Assembly: GCA_024278435.1 (NCBI GenBank) | Contig: JAJRTD010000117.1 | Location: forward strand, 1 to 7,546 | From: Gammaproteobacteria bacterium | GTDB taxonomy: Bacteria; Pseudomonadota; Gammaproteobacteria; SZUA-229 | Length of the DNA: 7,546 nucleotides | Direction: 5' to 3' | Part shown: positions 1-5,810 of the stretch, piece by piece | Position numbering within the stretch: position 1 is the first letter of the stretch | How the letters are laid out: every line of letters starts with the position of its first letter | The notes under the pieces: generated by a model | The model's database searches: none | The model's input: the letters and a program-made list of their open reading frames with translations, nothing else | Told to the model about the DNA's origin: nothing | Position numbers and translations under genes: made by a program

Positions 1-1617
1 GGTATTGACCGACTGGTCCTTGGCCTGTGCTGAAATGACATTTTTCAGCCGGCGCTCAAATTCATAACGGTTGATCAGTCCGGTTAATGCATCATGCGTC
101 GCCTGGAAAGTCAGCTGCCGGTTAAGGGAACGCTGTACAGACTCATCATGAATGATAATGACAATGCCGGCGATTTTGTCGTTATGGTCGCGCATGGGTG
201 CAACAACATATTCAATCGGGGTTTCTATATTGCTGTTGTTCTGGATCAGGATGGCGCTGATGGGTTCGTCCAGCACGGATTTGTATTCGATGTTCTCTGT
301 CGGATCATAAATGCGTTTATGGGTGTCTTCCTTTAAGGCGTGCATCACCTGCACCAGTGGTTTGCCTTTTGCTTCCTGTTCGGTCCAGCCGGTCAGTTGT
401 TCGGCCATGGGGTTAATGGTCTGTACATAACCATCGATCGTTGTGGTGATGACGCCATCGACGATCGACTGCAGGGTCATGTGCAGGAAGTTGCTTTGAT
501 GTTCCGCATGCTGGGCGTGCTGCTCGGCGACTTCTTTTGCCTGCTTGAGTTTCTCTTCGGTTTTTTTATGGTTTTCAACTTCTGCTGTCAGGTCGTTAAT
601 CAGGGATTTTATTTTTCCGACCATCAGGTTGAATGCACGGATGGGCATGCTTATTTCATCATAGCCTTTTTCATTGACGGACACGAATTCACCGCGGGCA
701 CTGCTGTTGGCAGCGAGCTGCAGTTTTTTCAATGGCAGCAGGGCGCGGTGCAGGATCATTATTGCAAACAGCAGGGTGAGCAGGGTAAGTACAGTGGAGC
801 CTGAAATTACTTTATAACGAATATCATCCAGGTGTTTTTTAAAGGAAGTAATGTCTGAGGCGGCGCTTATCCTGATTGAAATGTTCTTGTTGGCGCCGTG
901 TATGACGTGCGTGCTGACCAGGTAGTTTTCAGCTACTTTTTTATCAGGCCAGCTGACCGACTGGTGCAGCAGTTCATTGTTGCTGTTGTATATCTGTAGC
1001 GGAAGGCCGAGTTCATTTTCAATCTTCGTCAGTATATAGGCGGGATTGGTGATGATTTGTATATAACCCTCGGGTTGCAGGCTACCGATAGAAACTACGG
1101 TGGAGAGCAGGGGTTGTTCATGGTATTCGCACAGTTGCGATGTCGGCTTGATACGGCTGGCTTCGGCCATGGACTGTACCTGGCGGATAAGCTGATGGCA
1201 GGGCAGGCGGTTCATGCTGTCAATAATCAGTCCGCGTTCGGAGCTGGCCACTAGCTGGAAGTTGCTGTCATAAACCAGGATTTTTTCGAGTTTAAGCAGG
1301 CCTGTTGCCATATAGTAACGGTTGAATTCCTGGTCCAGCCAGTAACTGATATTTTTTTTGTTGCCGGAGTGGAAGGCTCTTTTGAACTCGGCCTCACTCT
1401 GCAGGAGAAAGCCCAGTTCTTTCTGGTGAGAGGTCAGTTTGTTAATTAAATCGCTGGACTTTATCTCGATCAGCTGGCGCACAGATTCTGTTTGCTGTTC
1501 GTAGGCGAGTTCCCTGTATGTGAAGTCGGTGGCTATCACCAGCGCGATACCGATAACACCTATCAGTAAAATAGCCAGGGCTATGGTCTTACGCAGTGTG
1601 AGTGATCGCTTTATCAT
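1..1617 (-). CDS. Membrane-bound PAS-GGDEF sensor, probable diguanylate cyclase (C-terminus beyond window)
   Basis: This ORF starts at ATG 1617-1615 and stays open to the left edge, giving 539 residues. Residues 11-29 form a membrane helix. Residues 30-269 are probably a periplasmic Cache-like sensing region with two similar strand segments (around 112-125 and 205-219). A second helix spans about 270-290. A HAMP-like linker (to about 345), a Glu/Lys/Gln-rich coiled coil (345-375) and a PAS domain (about 375-495, with INPMAEQLTGW at 401-411) follow. The text QATHDALTGLINRYEFERR (505-523) is the usual beginning of a GGDEF domain. The GGDEF signature itself, and any EAL domain after it, would lie beyond the edge, so cyclase activity is inferred from family. 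It would make cyclic di-GMP at the inner membrane in response to a periplasmic signal. Its only two cysteines, C140 and C163, are both periplasmic. The start overlaps the upstream rhodanese-like gene by ATGA and has no Shine-Dalgarno sequence, which suggests translational coupling. Confidence 0.9.
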   Translation of the reverse strand, partial: MIKRSLTLRKTIALAILLIGVIGIALVIATDFTYRELAYEQQTESVRQLIEIKSSDLINKLTSHQKELGFLLQSEAEFKRAFHSGNKKNISYWLDQEFNRYYMATGLLKLEKILVYDSNFQLVASSERGLIIDSMNRLPCHQLIRQVQSMAEASRIKPTSQLCEYHEQPLLSTVVSIGSLQPEGYIQIITNPAYILTKIENELGLPLQIYNSNNELLHQSVSWPDKKVAENYLVSTHVIHGANKNISIRISAASDITSFKKHLDDIRYKVISGSTVLTLLTLLFAIMILHRALLPLKKLQLAANSSARGEFVSVNEKGYDEISMPIRAFNLMVGKIKSLINDLTAEVENHKKTEEKLKQAKEVAEQHAQHAEHQSNFLHMTLQSIVDGVITTTIDGYVQTINPMAEQLTGWTEQEAKGKPLVQVMHALKEDTHKRIYDPTENIEYKSVLDEPISAILIQNNSNIETPIEYVVAPMRDHNDKIAGIVIIIHDESVQRSLNRQLTFQATHDALTGLINRYEFERRLKNVISAQAKDQSVNT

Positions 1618-2144
1618 GGTTGTTTTTTATTGTACTGGTAGCCGTTTTCCTTCCATTCTGCGAAACCGCCGCGGTACCAGAATAAATTACGGTAACCGCA
1701 GGAGTGTGCAATTTTTATGGCCACAACGCTGCGGTTGGACTGTACGCCGTTGCCGTGAAAAATCAGGGGTTGCGCTTTGTTCTGTGTAATCCCGGCCAGC
1801 GACGCGCAGTTTGTGGCGATATCCGGAAGGCTGATACTGCCTTCGATATGGCCGTAATCACGGTCTTTTTTTATCCGGCTGTCAATCAGCAGTGCCGGGC
1901 GTTCCTGTGTCAGCATGCTGATTACCTGTTCGCTTGTCAGCGTGGTAACCCCTGCAATTTTTTCCGGTACAATAATTTCGGGCCTGGCCAGGTTGGGCTT
2001 TTCCTGCGCGGCTGAATCGCTGGTAGATAGCATGAACAGAGTGATCAATAATAAAGTGGTAAAAAGAGTGCTATGCCCGCTGGTTTTTTCTTTTGTGTGG
2101 CACACATGATATAAACCGAAATGTATGTTTCGAAGTATTGTCAT
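1614..2144 (-). CDS. Secreted rhodanese-like domain protein lacking the usual catalytic cysteine
   Basis: The protein has 176 residues. A hydrophobic stretch at 27-40 followed by STSDSAA (40-46) looks like a signal peptide cleaved near A46/Q47, so the mature protein should be periplasmic. A single rhodanese domain covers about 65-172: VISMLTQERPALLIDSR (74-90), GHIEGSISLP (98-107), the active-site loop FHGNGVQSNRS (129-139) and the C-terminal GYRNLFWYRGGFAEWKENG (150-168). Rhodaneses of this subtype, as I recall, carry a loop like YCNGPKCGRS; here the two cysteine positions are Gly131 and Ser136, while the Gly and Arg-Ser of the loop remain. Sulfur transfer by the standard mechanism is therefore unlikely. 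Remaining mature cysteines are C113 and C149. The n-region before the hydrophobic core is long (26 residues); a GTG at codon 14 is an alternative start, but neither start has a strong ribosome site. The gene is first in a two-gene unit with the downstream sensor. Confidence 0.85.
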   Translation of the reverse strand: MTILRNIHFGLYHVCHTKEKTSGHSTLFTTLLLITLFMLSTSDSAAQEKPNLARPEIIVPEKIAGVTTLTSEQVISMLTQERPALLIDSRIKKDRDYGHIEGSISLPDIATNCASLAGITQNKAQPLIFHGNGVQSNRSVVAIKIAHSCGYRNLFWYRGGFAEWKENGYQYNKKQP

Positions 2145-2159
2145 GGCTTCTAAACCAGT

Positions 2160-2175
2160 AGTTTACTAGTGAACT
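2160..2175. promoter_or_regulatory. Near-perfect 16-bp palindrome at the predicted transcription start, candidate operator
   Basis: The sequence AGTTTACTAGTGAACT is palindromic except for one pair (T and G at the fifth position from each end). It covers about +1 to +15 of the predicted rhodanese promoter, a position where a bound repressor would block initiation. The regulator is unknown. Confidence 0.4.
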
Positions 2176-2177
2176 GA

Positions 2178-2195
2178 CAGGTTATCTGTTACCTG
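2178..2195. repeat. Short inverted repeat over the -10 box (CAGGT-8-ACCTG)
   Basis: A 5-bp arm CAGGT at 2178-2182 is repeated inverted as ACCTG at 2191-2195, with 8 bases between. It overlaps the predicted -10 box of the rhodanese-sensor promoter, so it could be a second regulator site. Arms this short can occur by chance. Confidence 0.3.
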
Positions 2196-2209
2196 ATAAG
2201 TCTAGTCAA
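2181..2209 (-). promoter_or_regulatory. Predicted sigma70-type promoter of the rhodanese-sensor unit
   Basis: Read on the minus strand, TTGACT (2209-2204, 5 of 6 to consensus) and GATAAC (2186-2181, 4 of 6) are separated by exactly 17 bases. Transcription would start near 2174, about 30 bases upstream of the rhodanese start codon. No other comparable pair is seen between this site and the gene. Confidence 0.55.
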
Positions 2210-2369
2210 TAATCCCGTGTATGTATGATATATCGACATTTGGTGTTGAAAACCTGACAGGGTTCACAAAATACGACATTTGCGGTCTTTTTATGGTGAA
2301 TGGCTGTTATCAGGCATGGATTTTAATGACCGGCTGCTGGCAGCTGTTCCGGCGAAAATACCCGGGCGG

Positions 2370-2407
2370 TTATAGCGCTATAAAAAGCCGGAAAATTCGT
2401 ATACAAT
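2370..2407 (+). promoter_or_regulatory. purE promoter region with a perfect 14-bp palindrome
   Basis: TACAAT at 2402-2407 matches a -10 box at 5 of 6 positions and would start transcription near 2413, about 28 bases before purE. The -35 position (2379-2384, TATAAA) is poor. A perfect palindrome, TTATAGCGCTATAA at 2370-2383, overlaps that -35 position and is a candidate operator or activator site. It does not resemble the E. coli PurR box. Confidence 0.4.
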
Positions 2408-2441
2408 CAACGGTTTTTTCTCTGTAAATATCGGAAGACTT

Positions 2442-2951
2442 ATGTCACAACAAAACAGTGTCCGTAAAATTGCTGTTGTTATGGGAAGCCAGAGCGACTG
2501 GCCGGTAATGCGATCTGCTGTTGAGCAGCTGGAAGCTTTTGGCGTGGTTTATGAAGCAAAAGTGGTTTCAGCGCACCGTACGCCCGAGCTATTGTTTGAA
2601 TTTGCCGAGTCGGCCCGTGATAACGGTTTTGCCGCAATTATTGCCGGTGCCGGCGGTGCAGCGCACTTGCCCGGCATGCTGGCGGCGAAAACCACGCTCC
2701 CGGTACTGGGCGTACCGGTGCCCTCAAAATACCTCAAGGGTATGGATTCACTTTTGTCCATTGTGCAGATGCCAAAAGGTATTCCGGTTGCGACCTATGC
2801 CATCGGTGAAGCCGGTGCGGCCAATGCGGCGCTGTCGGCCATCGCCATGCTGGCGATCAGCGATGAAGCGCTGGCCACCAAGCTGGCCACCTTCCGTGAA
2901 CAGCAGCAACAGAGTGTTTTTGCCATGACGCTGCCACCTGAAAACGACTAG
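2442..2951 (+). CDS. purE: N5-carboxyaminoimidazole ribonucleotide mutase (PurE, class I)
   Basis: PurE converts N5-CAIR to CAIR (4-carboxy-AIR) in cytoplasmic de novo purine synthesis, taking its substrate from PurK. The protein is 169 residues, the same length as E. coli PurE. Class I motifs are all visible: GSQSDWPVM (15-23) for the phosphate site, SAHRTP (43-48) with the catalytic His45, [12 protein letters not shown] (68-79), [20 protein letters not shown] (91-110) and MPKGIPVAT (111-119). Presence of a separate PurK supports the bacterial two-step route rather than a class II AIR carboxylase. The ATG is supported by GGAAG four bases upstream. purK follows 16 bases after the stop, so the two are almost certainly one transcript. 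No defect is seen. Confidence 0.97.
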   Translation: MSQQNSVRKIAVVMGSQSDWPVMRSAVEQLEAFGVVYEAKVVSAHRTPELLFEFAESARDNGFAAIIAGAGGAAHLPGMLAAKTTLPVLGVPVPSKYLKGMDSLLSIVQMPKGIPVATYAIGEAGAANAALSAIAMLAISDEALATKLATFREQQQQSVFAMTLPPEND

Positions 2952-2967
2952 GGGTTTCAGATTAATC

Positions 2968-4101
2968 ATGAGTGGTAAACAGATATTGCCGGGTTCGACA
3001 CTGGGTGTTTTGGGCGGTGGCCAGCTGGGCCGGATGTTTTGCGTGGCCGCCCGCACCATGGGTTACCGGGTGGTGGTGCTGGATCCGGACCCGCACTGTG
3101 GCGCCGGGCTGATTGCCGATATCCATATCCAGGCAGATTACACCGACCCGGCGGCACTGGAGAAAATGGCAGAGCAATGTGATGCGATTACCCTGGAGTT
3201 CGAAAACATTCCTTCACAGAGTGTGCGCCAGGTGGCGGCTAAAACCGCGGTTTACCCGGCAGCCGAATCGCTGGAAATCGCACAGAACCGCGACGCTGAA
3301 AAACAGTTCGCCCGAAAAGCCGGCTTGCAGCCGGTACCCTATGCCACCATTTCGCAGCTTGAAGATTTATCACCGGCTGCTGCAGAAATCGGTTTTCCCG
3401 CTATTTTAAAAAGCAATACCCTGGGCTATGACGGCAAGGGCCAGTTTGTGGTGAATGATCTCGGCGAACTGGAGTCAGCTTTTGCCAGCGCCGGTGCCGT
3501 CAGCTGCGTACTGGAAAAACAGATCAATATTCATTGTGAAATCTCGGCCATCGTTGCCAGGAATGCCGATGCCCGGCTGGCCAGCTTCCCGGTTGCAGAA
3601 AACCAGCACCGGAACGGTATCCTGCACATGAGTATTGTGCCGGCACGGGTGTCTGATGAAATAAGGCAGCAGGCCGTGGACAAGGCCGCCTTGCTGGCCG
3701 GGGCCCTGGACTATGTCGGTATACTGGCGGTGGAGTTTTTTGTCAGTGAAGATAATGTGCTGTACTTTAATGAAATGGCGCCACGCCCGCACAACAGCGG
3801 CCACTATACCAAGGACGCCTGTGTTACTTCACAGTTTGAGCAGCAGGTTCGCATGATGTGCGGTCTGACACCCGGTGATACCCGGCTGCTGTCACCGGTC
3901 GTCATGGTAAATATGCTGGGTGACCTGTGGCTGCCGGACTGGTCGGCTATTTTTGCGCAGAACAATATCAAGCTGCATCTGTATGGCAAGACCGAGGCGC
4001 GTCCGGGGCGGAAGATGGGGCACTTTAACGTTTTGGCGGAAGACGTGGGGGCGGCGTTGGCGACTGCGGAGAGTGTTTTTTCCGAGCTCTCCGGTTCGTG
4101 A
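2968..4101 (+). CDS. purK: N5-carboxyaminoimidazole ribonucleotide synthase (PurK)
   Basis: PurK uses ATP and bicarbonate to carboxylate aminoimidazole ribonucleotide (AIR) to N5-CAIR, which PurE then rearranges. The protein has 377 residues, slightly longer than E. coli PurK (355). It shows the ATP-grasp layout: N-terminal nucleotide-fold loop GVLGGGQLGRM (13-23), EFENIP (77-82), the ATP-binding middle domain with ILKSNTLGYDGKGQF (146-160), metal-binding acids E256 and E269 in AVEFF and FNEMAPRPHNSGH (268-279... beginning FNEM), and the C-terminal KTEARPGRKMGH (341-352). AGGGG lies 13 bases before the ATG, a weak ribosome site, so reinitiation after purE may help. The stop codon is only 16 bases from the inverted-repeat element, and no ordinary terminator lies between them. 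Confidence 0.97.
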   Translation: MSGKQILPGSTLGVLGGGQLGRMFCVAARTMGYRVVVLDPDPHCGAGLIADIHIQADYTDPAALEKMAEQCDAITLEFENIPSQSVRQVAAKTAVYPAAESLEIAQNRDAEKQFARKAGLQPVPYATISQLEDLSPAAAEIGFPAILKSNTLGYDGKGQFVVNDLGELESAFASAGAVSCVLEKQINIHCEISAIVARNADARLASFPVAENQHRNGILHMSIVPARVSDEIRQQAVDKAALLAGALDYVGILAVEFFVSEDNVLYFNEMAPRPHNSGHYTKDACVTSQFEQQVRMMCGLTPGDTRLLSPVVMVNMLGDLWLPDWSAIFAQNNIKLHLYGKTEARPGRKMGHFNVLAEDVGAALATAESVFSELSGS

Positions 4102-4117
4102 TGAGGGTAAAACGTAT

Positions 4118-4144
4118 TGAAAAATGAAGAATGAAAAGTGAAAA
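4118..4144 (+). repeat. Left 27-bp arm of the inverted repeat, four 7-bp units
   Basis: Tandem heptamers of form TGAARAN run from 4118 to 4145. The arm is purine-rich on the plus strand with no C. It is matched perfectly by the arm at 4266-4292. Confidence 0.85.
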
Positions 4145-4174
4145 TTTTTTTCTTTATTCTTTGAATTGCCGCTG

Positions 4175-4186
4175 TTAGATATCTAA
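4175..4186. repeat. Perfect 12-bp palindrome in the element core
   Basis: TTAGATATCTAA is its own reverse complement. It lies in the left half of the 121-base core. Its role is unknown. Confidence 0.5.
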
Positions 4187-4213
4187 GAAAAATGACGGAT
4201 GAGAGCACGCAGG

Positions 4214-4234
4214 ATTTCTCGCTTTGCTCGAAAT
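4214..4234. repeat. REP-like hairpin in the element core
   Basis: Five outer pairs (ATTTC with GAAAT) and two inner pairs surround a 3-base loop. The two mismatches between them become tandem G-A oppositions on the minus strand, which are tolerated in stems. The flanks carry AATGAC (4191-4196) and AAATGAC (4231-4237). The pattern resembles GTCATTTCGAG-type dispersed bacterial repeats that I recall only in general terms. Confidence 0.4.
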
Positions 4235-4265
4235 GACAATATTTAACTGTTTTTAGTTTTTACAT

Positions 4266-4292
4266 TTTTCACTTTTCATTCTTCATTTTTCA
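4266..4292 (-). repeat. Right 27-bp arm of the inverted repeat, four 7-bp units
   Basis: This is the exact reverse complement of 4118-4144. On the minus strand the same heptamers continue inward as TGAAAAA and then a degenerate TGTAAAA (4264-4258). Confidence 0.85.
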
Positions 4293-4305
4293 TTACCAAA
4301 CCGGC

Positions 4306-5595
4306 CTACCTCCGACGGTTCCCGCTACGATTACTATTCCGCCCATGGTTCCTGTTACTACCCGGTCTGCCTGAGCGCGGCCGGTTTGGTCGTGGTTTCC
4401 TTTCCATTTTGATCGGCGGTTTCGGCCTGGTCAGCAGCTCGCTGGTTACCGGCTCCCTGCTGATTTTCTGATCGATGTATTCTTCGATGTCCATAATGTA
4501 ATGCGCGAAGTTTTCACAGGCAAAACTGATGGCAAAACCACTGGCGCCGGCGCGGGCGGTGCGGCCGATGCGGTGAACATAGTCTTCACCGGACTGCGGC
4601 AGGTCGAAATTAAAGACGTGGCTGACTTCCGGGATATGTAATCCGCGTGCGGCAACATCGGTGGCAACCAGGGTGTTGTATTCACCGTCCTGGAATTTCT
4701 TCAGCAGGGTCTGGCGTTTTTTCTGCGGTACATCACCGGACAGCAGGGCGGATTTGTAACCGTTGCCTTCCAGCCATGCATAGACTTTTTCCGCGACCCG
4801 CTTGGTGTTAATAAAAACAATGCTGCGGCTGGGTTTGAGTCTTTCCATCAAGCCAAGCAGTAACGGGATTTTCTCCTCGTTTGCCGGATAATAAATAGAC
4901 TGCTCGATTTTATCCGCAGTTTTGGTGTCGGCCTGGATACGGATCTCGGCCGGGTCATTCATATGTTCGTAGGCGAGCTCTGAAATACGATGTGACAGGG
5001 TGGCGGAGAACAGCAGGCTTAGCCGTTTTTGCGGTTCGGGGCAGCGGCGTATCAGGTAGCGGATGTCATCGATAAAGCCGAGGTCAAACATGCGGTCTGC
5101 TTCGTCCAGTACCAGTACCTGACAGGCTTTCAGATTGAATACTTTCTGCTTGAAGAAATCAATGATGCGGCCCGGTGTGCCGATAAGGATGTCAACGCCT
5201 TCTTCCAGTATATGGCGCTGTTTATCATAATCGGTGCCGCCGTAAGCCAGGCCCAGCTTTAAATCGGTGTATTTACCGATAACCATAGCGTCCTTGTGTA
5301 TTTGAATAGCAAGTTCGCGGGTAGGTGCCAGTATTAATGAGCGCGGCTGGTTTTTCTGGTGGGTTTCATGCGCCGGGTTGGTGATCAGGTGGTTCATGCA
5401 GGCAACCATAAAGGCCGCTGTTTTTCCGGTGCCGGTCTGAGCTTCGCCCGCGACATCTTTGCCGGTAAGGGCAATCGGGATGCTTTGTGCCTGAATCGGG
5501 GTGCAGAATTCAAATCCTGCATCATCCAGTCCCCTGATCAAGTCTGGGTCAATATCGAAGTCTTTAAAGCGCGTTTCTGTTAGATGGTGGTTCAT
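4306..5595 (-). CDS. rhlB: ATP-dependent RNA helicase RhlB (DEAD-box)
   Basis: RhlB unwinds RNA using ATP and in E. coli serves the RNA degradosome. The protein has 429 residues, close to E. coli RhlB (421). All DEAD-box motifs are intact: Q motif GFEFCTPIQ (27-35), motif I AQTGTGKT (52-59), PTRELA (91-96), TPGR (140-143), DEAD (164-167), SAT (197-199), IVFINT (259-264), [12 protein letters not shown] (311-322) and [10 protein letters not shown] (341-350). RhlB-specific resemblance is seen in LGLAYGG (114-120) and [12 protein letters not shown]. From about 390 the tail is rich in Arg, Lys, Pro, Gly and Asn, probably an unstructured RNA-binding extension. Divergent placement next to trxA and rho is the conserved gammaproteobacterial order and favours RhlB over RhlE or SrmB. 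The start codon has little Shine-Dalgarno support. Whether this organism's RNase E has a RhlB-binding segment cannot be judged here. Confidence 0.95.
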   Translation of the reverse strand: MNHHLTETRFKDFDIDPDLIRGLDDAGFEFCTPIQAQSIPIALTGKDVAGEAQTGTGKTAAFMVACMNHLITNPAHETHQKNQPRSLILAPTRELAIQIHKDAMVIGKYTDLKLGLAYGGTDYDKQRHILEEGVDILIGTPGRIIDFFKQKVFNLKACQVLVLDEADRMFDLGFIDDIRYLIRRCPEPQKRLSLLFSATLSHRISELAYEHMNDPAEIRIQADTKTADKIEQSIYYPANEEKIPLLLGLMERLKPSRSIVFINTKRVAEKVYAWLEGNGYKSALLSGDVPQKKRQTLLKKFQDGEYNTLVATDVAARGLHIPEVSHVFNFDLPQSGEDYVHRIGRTARAGASGFAISFACENFAHYIMDIEEYIDQKISREPVTSELLTRPKPPIKMERKPRPNRPRSGRPGSNRNHGRNSNRSGNRRR

Positions 5596-5632
5596 GAGGG
5601 CCTAGCTTACAGTAAATTACAACCGGGGTCGC

Positions 5633-5660
5633 TTTACAAATTTATAAAATAGTTTATTAT
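5633..5660 (+). promoter_or_regulatory. Predicted trxA promoter
   Basis: TTTACA (5633-5638, 5 of 6) and TATTAT (5655-5660, 5 of 6) are 16 bases apart. The start site would be near 5667, leaving a 5' leader of about 144 bases. A second, weaker -10-like GATAAT at 5767-5772 lacks a good -35. Confidence 0.5.
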
Positions 5661-5685
5661 GTACCAATCATTGTCTTGATTTCAA
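5656..5685 (-). promoter_or_regulatory. Predicted rhlB promoter
   Basis: On the minus strand TTGAAA (5685-5680, 5 of 6) and CATAAT (5661-5656, 5 of 6) are 18 bases apart. Transcription would start near 5649, giving a leader of about 54 bases. The -10 box shares its bases with the predicted trxA -10 box on the other strand. Confidence 0.5.
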
Positions 5686-5689
5686 ATTA

Positions 5690-5706
5690 CTTCGAACAAG
5701 TCGAAG
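5690..5706. repeat. Hairpin in the trxA leader
   Basis: CTTCGA at 5690-5695 and TCGAAG at 5701-5706 form a perfect 6-bp inverted repeat around a 5-base loop, about 23 bases after the predicted trxA start site. It could be an RNA hairpin or a protein site just upstream of the rhlB -35 box. Confidence 0.4.
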
Positions 5707-5716
5707 GAAATTTAAC

Positions 5717-5742
5717 AACAAAAATTCACAACAAATATTCAC
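5717..5742 (+). repeat. Tandem 13-bp repeat in the trxA leader
   Basis: Two adjacent 13-bp units, AACAAAAATTCAC and AACAAATATTCAC, differ at one base. They contain no G and lie in an AT-rich, probably unstructured part of the leader. No function is apparent. Confidence 0.5.
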
Positions 5743-5810
5743 TAAATTCTTATCGGTCGCCGATGCGATAATTCTAAAATTCCAAGTTTATTTATAAAAG
5801 AGGGTTTACC

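Larger units (their letters stand above)
4118..4292. mobile_element. 175-bp non-coding element with perfect 27-bp inverted ends (MITE-like or REP-like)
   Basis: Bases 4118-4144 and 4266-4292 are exact reverse complements over 27 positions, enclosing 121 bases. Each arm consists of 7-bp tandem units of the form TGAARAN (units begin at 4118, 4125, 4132 and 4139; on the other strand at 4292, 4285, 4278 and 4271), and the right arm continues inward with a degenerate unit. The core holds a 12-bp palindrome and a REP-like hairpin. The element begins 16 bases after the purK stop and ends 13 bases before the rhlB stop, so it fills the gap between convergent genes. No ORF for a transposase and no clear target duplication is seen. 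It may instead be, or also act as, a bidirectional transcription barrier. Confidence 0.55.

Noticed and set aside
94..804. Two plus-strand ORFs (94-336 and 340-804) at the left edge
   Set aside because: They are shadows of the minus-strand PAS-GGDEF sensor, whose reading frame is continuous and gives recognisable HAMP, PAS and GGDEF-start sequence.
2333..2344. GCTG/CAGC inverted repeat upstream of purE
   Set aside because: A 4-bp stem in a GC-rich stretch is expected by chance and no riboswitch-like structure surrounds it.
2400..2420. Possible PurR operator before purE around CAACGGTTTT
   Set aside because: Only a central CGnTT fragment fits the E. coli PurR consensus and the left half-site does not match.
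2221..2427. 68-codon plus-strand ORF in the gap before purE
   Set aside because: It has no recognisable motif and no ribosome site, overlaps the palindrome and predicted purE promoter, and its composition (Cys/Trp/Tyr-rich) looks non-coding.
4141..4152. AAAATTTTTTT after purK as an intrinsic terminator
   Set aside because: The T run is preceded by an A/G-rich heptamer array with no GC-rich stem, so it does not make a standard terminator. The long inverted repeat as a whole remains a possible barrier.
3804..4208. 134-codon minus-strand ORF antisense to the 3' end of purK and entering the inverted-repeat element
   Set aside because: It is mostly a reverse-frame shadow of purK, its first codons lie in the repeat element, and the product resembles no known family.
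4118..4292. Heptamer arms read as a CRISPR or integrase attachment array
   Set aside because: The units are contiguous 7-mers without spacers, in inverted arms, and there is no cas or integrase gene in the window.
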